Source: Bin75 sp965200435 (GTDB taxonomy: Bacteria > Nitrospirota > Nitrospiria > Nitrospirales > UBA8639). From it: a stretch of 64,000 nucleotides of DNA. Where the stretch lies: NCBI GenBank assembly GCA_965200435.1, contig OZ241337.1, positions 372,001 to 436,000 on the forward strand. Direction: 5' to 3'. This document shows, in pieces, positions 1 to 9,067 of this stretch. Every line of letters begins with the position of its first letter. Within the stretch, counting starts at the first letter, position 1. Under the pieces are notes generated by a model, which was not told the origin of the DNA, ran no database searches, and saw only the letters and a list, made by a program, of their open reading frames with translations. Position numbers and translations under genes: made by a program.

Positions 1-1257
1 CTCAACCTGCCTTCGCTGATGTTGTATGGCGGGTCTATCATGCCCGGCCAATTCCAGGGCCGGAACGTCTCGATCCAGGAAGTGTTCGAGGCGGTGGGCT
101 CTCATGCTCGCGGCACCATGTCGGATGCCGAACTGCACGATCTCGAGAGTCATGCTTGCCCGGGAGCAGGCTCCTGTGGCGGACAATTTACCGCGAATAC
201 CATGTCCATCGCCTTCGAGTTCCTGGGCATTTCCCCGATGGGATTTAACGGCGTTCCCGCTTTGGATCCCCACAAGGAATCCGTCTCCAGCCAATGCGGA
301 CATCTCGTGATGGAGCTGTTGAAACGTGATCTTCGGCCTAAAGCCATTATCACGCGAAACGCCCTGGAAAACGCGATCGCCGCGGTTGCTTCAACCGGTG
401 GGTCGACAAACGCCGTGCTTCACCTATTAGCCGTGGCCCATGAAATCGGCGTGGCCTTGGACATTGACGATTTCGACGCCGTCAACCAACGGATCCCCCT
501 GATCGCCGATTTGAAACCTGGCGGCCGCTATATGGCCGCCGATCTCTATCAAGCCGGAGGGACCCGTCTCGTGGCCAAACACTTGCTTGAGGCCGGCCTG
601 CTCAAGGGCGAGTGCCTGACCGTCACGGGACACTCCATCAGGGAAGAAGCCCTTCCCGCTTCGGAAACGCCGGGACAAAAGGTCCTCTACCCGGCCTCGA
701 AACCGATCAAGTCAACGGGCGGCCTGGTGATTCTGCATGGGAACCTGGCTCCGGATGGATGCGTGGTCAAAGTCGCCGGCCACAACAAGCTGACCCATAC
801 CGGTCCGGCCAAGGTGTTTGATTGCGAGGAAGACGCCTTCGCTGCGGTGCAGAACGGAAATATTGCGGATGGCGACGTCGTCGTGATTCGGTATGAAGGG
901 CCTCAAGGAGGCCCCGGCATGAGAGAAATGCTGGGTGTGACCAGCGCCCTTGTCGGTGCCGGACTCGGTGAAAGCGTTGCCCTGTTGACAGACGGCCGGT
1001 TTTCCGGTGCCACACATGGCTTGATGGCCGGACACGTGACTCCGGAAGCCACCAAAGGCGGCCCCATTGCCCTTGTGCGCAATGGCGATACGATTACGGT
1101 CGACGTCCCCAATCGACGACTCGACCTGATGATTTCCCCAGAGGAAATGAATATCCGCTTACAGCAATGGACGGCTCCTCCTCCGAAGTACACGAGTGGG
1201 GTCCTCGCCAAGTACGCGCATGCCGTCTCATCGGCGTCGAAAGGTGCGGTCACCTGA
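1..1257 (+). CDS. ilvD: dihydroxy-acid dehydratase, 5'-truncated by window edge
   Basis: Dehydrates 2,3-dihydroxy-isovalerate and 2,3-dihydroxy-3-methylvalerate in branched-chain amino acid synthesis; cytoplasmic Fe-S enzyme. The reading frame is open from base 1, so the first in-frame ATG at 19 is internal (the peptide before it reads LNLPSL). About 418 codons are present against roughly 555 for the family, so about 140 N-terminal residues are missing. The cluster-binding stretch CPGAGSCGGQFTANTM, the GGSTNAVLH stretch and the C-terminal TDGRFSGATHG signature are all intact. It is the only gene here on the plus strand before 15 kb and converges on the cytochrome operon at a perfect terminator hairpin. 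Identification is secure. Confidence 0.96.
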   Translation, partial: LNLPSLMLYGGSIMPGQFQGRNVSIQEVFEAVGSHARGTMSDAELHDLESHACPGAGSCGGQFTANTMSIAFEFLGISPMGFNGVPALDPHKESVSSQCGHLVMELLKRDLRPKAIITRNALENAIAAVASTGGSTNAVLHLLAVAHEIGVALDIDDFDAVNQRIPLIADLKPGGRYMAADLYQAGGTRLVAKHLLEAGLLKGECLTVTGHSIREEALPASETPGQKVLYPASKPIKSTGGLVILHGNLAPDGCVVKVAGHNKLTHTGPAKVFDCEEDAFAAVQNGNIADGDVVVIRYEGPQGGPGMREMLGVTSALVGAGLGESVALLTDGRFSGATHGLMAGHVTPEATKGGPIALVRNGDTITVDVPNRRLDLMISPEEMNIRLQQWTAPPPKYTSGVLAKYAHAVSSASKGAVT

Positions 1258-1310
1258 CGACTCTTTCCGGGGCGATGTGCTCCCCGGCATCAAATCCAGC
1301 CCTGAAAACA

Positions 1311-1353
1311 CGAAAAGGCGGGAAGGGTCGTTGTTGCCCTTCCCGCCTTTTCG
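1311..1353. terminator. bidirectional rho-independent terminator
   Basis: A perfect 17-bp inverted repeat (1311-1327 with 1337-1353, 9-nt loop) with A/T runs at the outer stem. It lies between the ends of the convergent ilvD and pentaheme cytochrome genes, so it probably terminates both. Confidence 0.88.
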
Positions 1354-1379
1354 CACGTGCAGCTTCGAACGATCGTTTG

Positions 1380-2630
1380 TTACCCGGCAGCTTTCTTGAA
1401 GGCCTTTAAGAGAATATTTTCCTTATACCGAATGATTTGGACGGGTTTGAAGGCGCGATTTTTTTTCCCCAAGGCAGCCCGTTGTTCGACTTCTTTCACG
1501 AACGCATCAGGCCCATAAATAGGCGCATAGGTCATGGTGACGATCACGTCCATGGATGGGGCATTCCGGGGAGTCGGGAAGGTAAACGTTTCGACCCGTT
1601 TTTCTTCAGGTTTGAGCACGTTGTCCTTCAAAACCTTGGCAGCTTCAAAGTCAAAGACGGTGGCTTTTCCGTCTTTCGTGCCGAACACCCGTTCATAGTA
1701 ACGTTTTTCCACGTAGGCTTTTCGCAAATTTTTTCCCAGGATCGTTAAATCGAGTTCCACGCGAGACCACCCCGGATGGGGTAAAGGAAGATTATGCGGA
1801 ACCAAGCTCTGAACTGTGACCGTGACTTCGGATTGTTCATCTTTGACTTCGGTCCGGACGTCCACTTTCACAGCATCGGCACGCACTTTGCCAAAACGGC
1901 CAGGAAAACTATGATTCGAGATTTTTCGATTCCGTTCTCCGTTGGCCGACTCGCCGAAGGCCTCCGGCATATGGCACGATTGACAATTTTTCCCAGCCTT
2001 TTGGGTTTCGGTCTCCTGCCACGGCCCCAGCAAGTCCGGCAGGTTCTCATGGCCGGGCAAATTTTCATGACAGGTCACGCAGTACTGTGATTGGCTGTAG
2101 AGTTCCGTAGGGACGGATTGATGCGCCAGATTGTCCACCGGTTTCTTGTAGCTGCCGAAGATCGTCCGTTCCAGTTGATAGACCGGATGCGGAGGATGCT
2201 GTTTGGGATCCACGTCTTTGATGAGATGACATTGAGAACACCCCACACCGTCCAACTGGGGATCACCGGATGCGATTTCCTTGATATAGATACCCGTATG
2301 GTCGGGATACTCCAGCACGCTCGGCGCATGGCACCGGAAACACATTCTGCCTTCCTTGTCACCGGAGAGCTCCCGGTAGCGCTCCAACGAGACGCGAAAA
2401 GCTGAACTCAGAATTGACCGGGATTGGGCGGAAGCCTCCCATTCCTCAAACACTCGAAGATGACAGCGTTTGCATTTCTGGGAATCGGGGAACGCCTTCG
2501 CAAAGGGTTTCTTTGAATTCTTTTGAGCAGCCACCGTTTGGGGCACGGGAACATCAACGACAACCACACACATCGCGAGCACCACGAACGCGCCGATGAC
2601 CCCACTGAATGCCTGGGAAAATTTTTGCAT
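1380..2630 (-). CDS. periplasmic pentaheme cytochrome c (c554-like)
   Basis: A 416-residue protein with an N-terminal signal peptide (hydrophobic residues about 10-27) and five CXXCH heme motifs: CKRCH 53-57, CFRCH 97-101, CSQCH 131-135, CVTCH 184-188, CQSCH 216-220. The second half is heme-free and looks like a beta-rich domain. The spacing resembles the cytochrome c554 / multiheme NrfB-like group, but I cannot assign a redox partner. It is the last gene of the minus-strand run that begins at 10843, 55 bp after a second pentaheme cytochrome with the same architecture. A GAGGG Shine-Dalgarno precedes the ATG. Role inferred: periplasmic electron carrier for the NxrC-like operon. Confidence 0.9.
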   Translation of the reverse strand: MQKFSQAFSGVIGAFVVLAMCVVVVDVPVPQTVAAQKNSKKPFAKAFPDSQKCKRCHLRVFEEWEASAQSRSILSSAFRVSLERYRELSGDKEGRMCFRCHAPSVLEYPDHTGIYIKEIASGDPQLDGVGCSQCHLIKDVDPKQHPPHPVYQLERTIFGSYKKPVDNLAHQSVPTELYSQSQYCVTCHENLPGHENLPDLLGPWQETETQKAGKNCQSCHMPEAFGESANGERNRKISNHSFPGRFGKVRADAVKVDVRTEVKDEQSEVTVTVQSLVPHNLPLPHPGWSRVELDLTILGKNLRKAYVEKRYYERVFGTKDGKATVFDFEAAKVLKDNVLKPEEKRVETFTFPTPRNAPSMDVIVTMTYAPIYGPDAFVKEVEQRAALGKKNRAFKPVQIIRYKENILLKAFKKAAG

Positions 2631-2685
2631 GAAGTCGCCCTCTATCGATCAGCTTGAAATTCGTGAAAAAAGGAGCCCAGTCCGG

Positions 2686-3996
2686 TTATAAGGCTTTCGT
2701 CCTGAACGTCAGGAGTCGCGGCGATGAATAATCCTCGATGATCTCCGCGGCTTTCTGTTTCTCGCGTTTGTGTTCCAGGGTCCCGAGATATTGATCAAGC
2801 AACGCTTGGCTCGGTTTGGGAATCAAGGCATAATTCAAAGATGCTTCCACGTAGCTAGGCGAGGCCTCATCTTTCACCTGTATGGAGAACGGCACTTTTC
2901 GCGTTGTTCCGCCACTGACGAGCGGGTTCGGAATCGGTCCGCGAAGGATTTGCTCAAACGGCAATCCGAATTGTTCCCCCTGGGTACCGAGGACGTGCCC
3001 CTCGGCGTCCTTGACGGTCACCGTCACGAAAAACTGCTTCAGAACGGGGTCGCCGCCTGGGAACACATGGGGGAGACTCCCATTCCTGACCAATACCCTG
3101 CCTTCAATGGCGTTCCCCGATCGTCCGACCTCAAGATCCACCCGTGGGAACCACTCGGCTTGCAGGTTTCGATTGCTGAGCATGATGCCAGGGATGACGA
3201 TCCCTTGGAACCAATGTCGTCCGATAGGCCGTGTCAGCGAGCCGCGTTTGGAGGTGGAACTCCCGGTCGACCGCTCCATGTGGCAATCCTGACAAATTGT
3301 CCCTTTCAAAATTTGTCCCGGCAATTCGGACTTGGTGACGTCTTTGACTTTACTGAAGTGACAGGAAGCACAAAATTGTGCACCCTTGTAGACTGCCGCC
3401 TGTTTGGAAGGATGCACAAGGTTCTCTTCGGCATTGGCGTAGGGTCCGAAAAAGGTTTTCCCCGGATTGACCTTAAACGCCGGGAAATCCGTATGATCCT
3501 GACGGACCGAATCAATCAGATGACAGGACGAACAACTGATTCCTTCCACTCCATGGGTTTTCTTCGCTCTCCTGCCTCGTTTTTTGGGCTTTTCCGACAG
3601 GACCTGTGTCATGATGTGATCCGTATGTTGAGGAAAGACCGTGACCGCCGGAGCATGGCACGACAGGCACCGGGTCTTTTCTGCTGCGGTCGGGTCCGTT
3701 TGCAACCATAGGCCCAAGACGGTTTTGAACACCGGAGAGGTAAGCGCGGTCCCATGCAACAAGGCTCCGTCCACGCGCCCGAACGTTTTGAGGTCAGGGG
3801 TTTGCTCCCGCATCCCTTTCCATTCCTCGTAGTGACGATCATGGCATTGTTTACAATGGTCGGACGGCAGAAAGACTTCCTCAATTTCCTTGATCCACTT
3901 GAGATCTTCGGAAGCTTTCGAGGTTTCCTGGGCGTTTGCCCAGAGGAGTGGAACCCCCAGGATGCCCATCAGCACAATCAGCAAGCGGCCCCTCAT
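2686..3996 (-). CDS. periplasmic pentaheme cytochrome c, paralogous architecture
   Basis: A 436-residue secreted protein with five CXXCH motifs (48-52, 110-114, 155-159, 209-213, 235-239 from this start), followed by a C-terminal beta-type domain. An upstream in-frame ATG at 4059 exists, but I chose 3996: it is preceded by AGAGG at good spacing, is followed directly by a signal peptide, and avoids overlap with the PDZ gene. A lysine/arginine-rich insert (about residues 136-147) between hemes 2 and 3 is unusual for a cytochrome. Heme order and the post-heme domain match the neighbour at 1380-2630, suggesting an old tandem duplication. Confidence 0.88.
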   Translation of the reverse strand: MRGRLLIVLMGILGVPLLWANAQETSKASEDLKWIKEIEEVFLPSDHCKQCHDRHYEEWKGMREQTPDLKTFGRVDGALLHGTALTSPVFKTVLGLWLQTDPTAAEKTRCLSCHAPAVTVFPQHTDHIMTQVLSEKPKKRGRRAKKTHGVEGISCSSCHLIDSVRQDHTDFPAFKVNPGKTFFGPYANAEENLVHPSKQAAVYKGAQFCASCHFSKVKDVTKSELPGQILKGTICQDCHMERSTGSSTSKRGSLTRPIGRHWFQGIVIPGIMLSNRNLQAEWFPRVDLEVGRSGNAIEGRVLVRNGSLPHVFPGGDPVLKQFFVTVTVKDAEGHVLGTQGEQFGLPFEQILRGPIPNPLVSGGTTRKVPFSIQVKDEASPSYVEASLNYALIPKPSQALLDQYLGTLEHKREKQKAAEIIEDYSSPRLLTFRTKAL

Positions 3997-4045
3997 TTGC
4001 TCGTGCCTCTTTGTACGGTTTTCATCGTTTCGAACATTGACATGG

Positions 4046-4474
4046 TTAATCTTTTGCAACGCGTACGAAATGGAAGTTCATCCCACCACCGACGCCCTGG
4101 TCATCGATCCCGGCCGGTTCAAACGTCGCCACCGAAAAATTTTGAGTCGGCATTGCCTTTTCAAGCGCTCTTCCCAAATCCAGCAAGTCCCGGATGTCTT
4201 TCCCATCCACTTCTTTGATAACAGCCTTGACTTTTATCCCGGCACGATCCGCCGGTGAGCTTCCAATCACTCCAAACACCACCACACCTTCGGCCTTGGT
4301 CAGGCCGAGCACCTCTTTGATCTCCTCATCGACTTCGCCAACGTCGATTCCAAACTCCTCCGCCAAGGTATAGGCACGATCCTCGGTCATGCCTTCTGCA
4401 AACGCGAGGAAAGGGGCCCATCCAAGGCCACTGATACACATCGCCAGAACGGCACTCAGCAGCCATCTGATCAT
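4046..4474 (-). CDS. secreted single-PDZ-domain protein
   Basis: A 142-residue protein with a signal peptide followed by one PDZ-type fold: a GVVVFGVIGSSPADRAG stretch leading to the AGIKVKAVIKEVDGKDI strand and a LLDLGRAL helix. No protease domain is present, so it is probably a peptide-binding or scaffold protein in the periplasm. The start at 4474 is preferred over the ATG at 4537 because it has AGGGAAAG upstream and begins the signal peptide. It lies in the run of nine minus-strand genes between the NxrC-like protein and the pentaheme cytochromes. Confidence 0.75.
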   Translation of the reverse strand: MIRWLLSAVLAMCISGLGWAPFLAFAEGMTEDRAYTLAEEFGIDVGEVDEEIKEVLGLTKAEGVVVFGVIGSSPADRAGIKVKAVIKEVDGKDIRDLLDLGRALEKAMPTQNFSVATFEPAGIDDQGVGGGMNFHFVRVAKD

Positions 4475-4533
4475 CGTCTTTCCCTGTATGGTACGAGAGC
4501 CAGAAAAACACACGTGGAACACGTTGGGCTGAT

Positions 4534-5421
4534 TCATGATTTCTTCGAAGCCACGCCGACGGGATCGACCTGGAGTTGGAGCCAGGATGCCACCGCTTTT
4601 TGTCCATTCCTTTCCTTATTTTCGCCATTCCAGACGGCAAATGCCACCGCCTGCATGCGACCGGGGACCAGAAGGGCTTCGTTCTCCGTATCGTCTCCGG
4701 ATTTGGTCAACGGGCGCTTCATGACGACTCGCCAAAACCCGCTTTTCCATTCGGCTTCTCCCTTGACCCTGCCTTGCCGGGCCTTGCTCGTCAACGTACT
4801 GAACCCGCCACCGATGAGATCTTCGACCGAGGAAGGCCGGCGAGGAATCACTTCAAACTTTCGAATGCCTCTTTTTTTGCGCCCCCGCTCCTTGGCCCTG
4901 GCTTTCCTGCGATCGACGTCGCTTTGCCAATCCGCTTTCCAATGCCAGATATTCACGTAGTGATCCAATTGGCCCATACAGAAAAACGCCGGGGCATTCC
5001 CAAGCGGGAGGGCCACCGCCGCCCCGTCACGAAATACCCCGGGGGTCAGCCGTTCGTTTTTGGTCGCATCCTGCCATTCCACCAGAAACGAAATATCTGT
5101 GCCATTGTGCACCGACCGCACCGAGATGACTTTGGCACTCGGTTCCGGCCACACCGGTCGCGTAATGATCTGACCGCTCAGCGGAATGGGTATGGGCGCG
5201 ATCGTTTCCCAGGCTGCGTCATCCGGCTTCGTCGGAATCGTGCCTTCCATAAAATGGGACCGGATAACGATCCCTTGAGAACTCACCACGGGAATGCCCA
5301 GCCACCCAAACGCCACGGCCAGAAACAGGATGGCTGAGCCCGTCACCATAAGACTGCGGGGAAGCTTTCGCTTTGCTTTCACAAGACCGCTTGCATCGTT
5401 TGGGCGTACCGTTTTACTCAT
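4534..5421 (-). CDS. NxrC-like heme b protein (ethylbenzene dehydrogenase gamma family)
   Basis: A 295-residue protein with an N-terminal membrane or signal segment (about 23-48) and the heme b fold of molybdoenzyme gamma subunits. It keeps the FFCMGQ stretch (Met149, position of the axial Met) and RVVMKRPL (Lys235, position of the axial Lys in ethylbenzene dehydrogenase). Blocks shared with the nxrC gene at 11134 include SVEDL..GFSTLT and VAFAVWNG, but the overall similarity is modest and a loop is shorter and Arg/Lys rich (171-197). Family function: heme b that passes electrons out of a type II DMSO-reductase-family enzyme. No catalytic subunit lies beside it; it sits 9 bp from an NHL propeller gene. 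Confidence 0.82.
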   Translation of the reverse strand: MSKTVRPNDASGLVKAKRKLPRSLMVTGSAILFLAVAFGWLGIPVVSSQGIVIRSHFMEGTIPTKPDDAAWETIAPIPIPLSGQIITRPVWPEPSAKVISVRSVHNGTDISFLVEWQDATKNERLTPGVFRDGAAVALPLGNAPAFFCMGQLDHYVNIWHWKADWQSDVDRRKARAKERGRKKRGIRKFEVIPRRPSSVEDLIGGGFSTLTSKARQGRVKGEAEWKSGFWRVVMKRPLTKSGDDTENEALLVPGRMQAVAFAVWNGENKERNGQKAVASWLQLQVDPVGVASKKS

Positions 5422-5430
5422 CTGCCATCC

Positions 5431-6684
5431 TTACCAGAGTTTGACCCGACGGATTTTGTTTTCGTTGCGTTCACAAATATAGAGATGGCCTTGACCATCA
5501 AGGGCCAAGCCAGACGGGGCGTTCACCACCGCATCGACGGCGAGGTTCCCATCACCATGTTTCAACATGCCGGCGTCTTCCTTGGCCACAAAACGCGCCG
5601 CGCCGCAGCCTCCCATGTTTTTATCCTCGTATCCACTGTCCCCGTTCCCCGCAATGGTCTCGATCAGACCCGTGGCGTGATCCACCTTGCGGATGCGATG
5701 ATTCATCGAGTCCGCAATATAGACGTTGGCGTGCTGGTCGACAATGGCCGCCTCCGGCACGTTCAACATGGACATCACTCCGGGTTTTCCATCTCCATCA
5801 TACCCATAACGGCAGACCCCGGCCACGGTCGACATGATACCCGTTTTGGCGTCAATCCTTCGAATGCGGTTACTGGCCTTATCCGTGACGAACACGTTCC
5901 CGTCTGCGTCCGCGTCAATCGCCACGATGTCCCAGAGTTTCGCTTCAAGGGCCGGACAGCCATCGTCCAGGTAGGGAGACAGGTCCAAATTATCCGAACA
6001 TTGCGGGCGAAGCCAGCCCTGATCATCGCTAAAGTCGATGCCGATCGCGTCGCCGGAAAGCACGACCAGGTTTTGCGCCGTCAATGGACTGATCCAGTCT
6101 TCATCTTCTCTGGACCACGTTCCCGCAATGGTGGTCACCATCCCCGTTCGAGGATCGTATTTTCGAATACGGTGGGCTTGCGTGTCCGCAATATACAGAT
6201 TGTCTTCCGAATCGAATGCAATGGCCCCGGGATAGGTCAAATTGACTTCCAACGCAGGGCCGTCACCGTTAAACCCGGAGTCGCCGGAACCCACGACCGT
6301 CGTAATAATATCGGTCTCGTGATCGACTTTGCGAATGCGATTGCTTCCGGAGTCACAAATATACAAGTCGTTGTTGGAATCAATCGCCACGCTCAACGGC
6401 AGATACAGCCCCGCTTCCCCACAAGGGCCATAATCCCCGCTGTAACAGGTGTCGCCAATACCGGCATAATTGTGAATAGTCCTGGCTTCCAAGTCGACTC
6501 GTCGAACCCGGTCAGATCCGTTTTCCGCAATGTAAAGCCAACGACCATCCTTGTCGAGACAAATGTGATTGGGTAGGGGAATCCCCGCTTTCTTCGCACG
6601 CTTCCCGTCGCCCGTACTTCGGGACTTTCCGTTTCCCGCAAACGTTTCAATTCTTCCAACCGTGGACTCTACGCTTGTTTCCAT
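5431..6684 (-). CDS. NHL-repeat six-bladed beta-propeller protein
   Basis: A 417-residue protein consisting of six repeats, each ending in a motif such as SNRIRKVD, AHRIRKYD, SNRIRRID, NHRIRKVD or NKIRRV, the hallmark of NHL propellers. There is no signal peptide: the chain begins METSVESTVG, after a strong GGGAGGG ribosome site, so a cytoplasmic location is predicted unless it is exported with a partner. Such propellers are usually protein-binding scaffolds. No catalytic residues can be named. It lies between tatA and the NxrC-like gene in the same run. Confidence 0.85.
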   Translation of the reverse strand: METSVESTVGRIETFAGNGKSRSTGDGKRAKKAGIPLPNHICLDKDGRWLYIAENGSDRVRRVDLEARTIHNYAGIGDTCYSGDYGPCGEAGLYLPLSVAIDSNNDLYICDSGSNRIRKVDHETDIITTVVGSGDSGFNGDGPALEVNLTYPGAIAFDSEDNLYIADTQAHRIRKYDPRTGMVTTIAGTWSREDEDWISPLTAQNLVVLSGDAIGIDFSDDQGWLRPQCSDNLDLSPYLDDGCPALEAKLWDIVAIDADADGNVFVTDKASNRIRRIDAKTGIMSTVAGVCRYGYDGDGKPGVMSMLNVPEAAIVDQHANVYIADSMNHRIRKVDHATGLIETIAGNGDSGYEDKNMGGCGAARFVAKEDAGMLKHGDGNLAVDAVVNAPSGLALDGQGHLYICERNENKIRRVKLW

Positions 6685-6726
6685 ACCACCCTCCCGAATC
6701 TGCGTCAGAACCGCAGGCAGTCCTTT

Positions 6727-7032
6727 CTACCCCTTCGACGTCTCAGCCGGTTCCGGTTGAGTGGCGCGTATCGGCGAAACCGTTTGCTCACCTTGCGGAG
6801 CCGGTGACGGCGGCACGTCCGACACTTGAGGACTCGCCTGGGTTTGGTTCGGCTGCTCCCCCGGATTTTGCGCTTCGTGCTCAATGGCTCCTGCTTCATT
6901 CACCGATTTTTTGAAGCCTTTTATCGCCTTCCCGACTCCCTCACCGAGCTGGGGCAATTTCCCGGCGCCGAATATGATCAGCACAATGAAGAGGATCAGA
7001 ATCAACTCGGTAAAGCCTAAACTCCCAAACAT
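6727..7032 (-). CDS. tatA: Sec-independent (Tat) translocase subunit TatA/TatE
   Basis: A 101-residue protein: one N-terminal membrane helix (FTELILILFIVLIIFGAGKLP), the hinge and the amphipathic helix ending GKAIKGFKKS, then a 50-residue Pro/Gln-rich tail. This is the standard TatA layout, forming the pore for folded, cofactor-loaded exports. Its place inside an operon with a molybdoenzyme-type gamma subunit fits export of a folded metalloprotein. tatC is not in the window. Confidence 0.92.
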   Translation of the reverse strand: MFGSLGFTELILILFIVLIIFGAGKLPQLGEGVGKAIKGFKKSVNEAGAIEHEAQNPGEQPNQTQASPQVSDVPPSPAPQGEQTVSPIRATQPEPAETSKG

Positions 7033-7064
7033 GATCGATTTCTCCTTTTGAGACCAAGAGGCCG

Positions 7065-7865
7065 TTATTCACGGGCCCGTTTCGCAAACCGTTGCTTTAA
7101 CCGTTGCCGCGCCTCTTCGGCCTGTTCGAACATTTTACACTTTTCATAGGTATTGATGAGATTGTAATACGCCAATGGTTCATCCGGGCTGTGCTCAACG
7201 GCTTCTTCCATGATTTTTACAGCCATGTCGGATTTTTTCAACGTAAACGCAATGTCCATGAGTTTGAAACTGGACTCCAAATGCTTGGGATCAAATTCCA
7301 GGACCTTCATGTACGCTTGAACGGCCATATCGAGAGTGTTGTAATCCGATATTTGCGGATTATCCAATTGTTCGTAGACTCCAGCTAAATTATACCAGGC
7401 AATCGGATCTTCCGGGGTAATTTCGATTAATCGTTCAAAATACTCCTTCGCCTGCATATACTCTTTGTTATCGTTATGCAGTCTCCCCAAATTGAACAAG
7501 GCCAACACGTCATATTTGTTCAACTCCAACGCTCGCTCAAATTGAGGACGGGCGTCGTCCATCATCCCCTTGGTGCCGTAGATCGTTCCGAAGTTGGAAT
7601 AATACATGGCCAGGGATCGATCCATTTCCGTTCTCAATCCCTCAGCCATTTCTATGGCCTTTTTGACTTCGGTCAAGGCTTCTTCCAGTTTCCCTTTTCC
7701 GAAATACAGTTCACCCAACCGGCAACGGGCTTGAAAATCGTCGGGCTCCTCACTGAGTAACTTTTCAAGTTCCGCAATCTCTTCATCCGGAGTCAGCGAC
7801 TGCTCCTGGGCCTGCGGCTCACCCGTCCCGCTCTCTTTCTCTGTTGCGACATGTTCTGATTCCAT
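7065..7865 (-). CDS. tetratricopeptide-repeat protein
   Basis: A 266-residue acidic protein with about five TPR units from residue 25 on (e.g. RCRLGELYFGKGKLEEAL, ALFNLGRLHNDNKEYMQA, AWYNLAGVYEQL). No signal peptide, so a soluble cytoplasmic scaffold is likely. The in-frame TTG at 7886 would overlap the upstream stop, but the ATG at 7865 has GAGAGGA in front and is preferred. Located between a polytopic membrane protein and tatA. Partner unknown. Confidence 0.85.
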   Translation of the reverse strand: MESEHVATEKESGTGEPQAQEQSLTPDEEIAELEKLLSEEPDDFQARCRLGELYFGKGKLEEALTEVKKAIEMAEGLRTEMDRSLAMYYSNFGTIYGTKGMMDDARPQFERALELNKYDVLALFNLGRLHNDNKEYMQAKEYFERLIEITPEDPIAWYNLAGVYEQLDNPQISDYNTLDMAVQAYMKVLEFDPKHLESSFKLMDIAFTLKKSDMAVKIMEEAVEHSPDEPLAYYNLINTYEKCKMFEQAEEARQRLKQRFAKRARE

Positions 7866-7882
7866 AATTGTTACAGATCCTC

Positions 7883-8998
7883 TCAACGTATTTGACTGAA
7901 TGCAGGAGTCACCGAGGGATAGGCCACTGTTCCTGCTTTATGCCGTAACTTTCCCAGCGTCCCCCGCTTATCAAGCGTCAGGAGCATTAACCCGACAACC
8001 ACCATTAACGTCAAATGAGACAATTGCAAAGCGTATCCTGCCATAAACATCAACCCCAGACCATAGCCGGCCAAACGACCGATCAACACCAGTTTGATGA
8101 TGGTGTACGCCCAGCAGGTAAAGCCCGCCATATAGAGGGCAAAGGGTAAATAAAACGTATAGCCCATGCCCATTTGAAACACCCAACCGATGCCCTGCCC
8201 TGCCTTTCTCGCGTCTTCGGCAAGCGCGGGGCTATACAGTGACAGGAAAAAATCGATGTACAGCACCACCAAAAACGTCGCACTCCCACTCAGAAGAAGG
8301 ATGCTGGCCCATTTCCGTTGTGTTTTATTTTTGGTGAAGAACGACGTGCTGCCGTACGACCACAAAACCAGGATACTCGCCAAAACCATGAGGGCTTCAC
8401 CTCCCCGGCTGATTTCATGCACGAGAGGCGGCGCAGCGACAATGCCCAATAACCCGTAGGTGGTGGACACCGTCTGGTAGTAAATCCATCCCATCATGCC
8501 TAATAAAAAACACCCAACGGTGATCCGTTGCGACCAAAGATGATGCGTCACCAGAAATTCCGCCATCAGGATGGCAAGAATCACCAGGGACAACAGATTA
8601 TAGACAATCGCACCGAGCATGGCGGGTGGAAAAAGGAGATAGACAACCGTCAAGACTACGAGTGATGAGACGGCGGGAACAAGGAACCCATCAAAACGCC
8701 CGGCCCACACCGATTGCCGCAATTTTTGAATCAGCAAAATGAACAAGACCAAGAACAGCAAAATCGAGGTGACGTTAAGGAGAACGAATCCCAGGGAGGA
8801 GAGCGTTTGAAACGTCAGCCTGACGGCTTCAGACTTTTCGGCAAGCTTGGCCATGTGCATGCCCAACCGCGACGCCAAGCGATAGAGCACGAGCTCCAAA
8901 AACGCGGAAAGCAGGAGAAACTTCAACGCATATTCAAACAGGAGCCCGGAATTGGTGGCGGGTCCGCCTTGGTGATCCGATGTCGGCACTGCCGTCAT
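7883..8998 (-). CDS. polytopic inner-membrane protein, unknown function
   Basis: A 371-residue protein with about nine hydrophobic helices (first near 20-40, last near 322-343) and short charged loops. I recognise no family signature. A lone conserved-looking feature is a His pair (TTHH-type VTHHLW near 150-155) at a helix start. It follows the radical SAM gene by 69 bp and precedes the TPR gene by 17 bp, so it is probably co-transcribed and could anchor the soluble partners of the operon. Confidence 0.65.
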   Translation of the reverse strand: MTAVPTSDHQGGPATNSGLLFEYALKFLLLSAFLELVLYRLASRLGMHMAKLAEKSEAVRLTFQTLSSLGFVLLNVTSILLFLVLFILLIQKLRQSVWAGRFDGFLVPAVSSLVVLTVVYLLFPPAMLGAIVYNLLSLVILAILMAEFLVTHHLWSQRITVGCFLLGMMGWIYYQTVSTTYGLLGIVAAPPLVHEISRGGEALMVLASILVLWSYGSTSFFTKNKTQRKWASILLLSGSATFLVVLYIDFFLSLYSPALAEDARKAGQGIGWVFQMGMGYTFYLPFALYMAGFTCWAYTIIKLVLIGRLAGYGLGLMFMAGYALQLSHLTLMVVVGLMLLTLDKRGTLGKLRHKAGTVAYPSVTPAFSQIR

Positions 8999-9067
8999 AG
9001 CCCTTCCGCTTTTCCTTTGTGCTTTCCCGTCAGATCAGCGCTAAGAACACACAGAGGCTCTTGATGA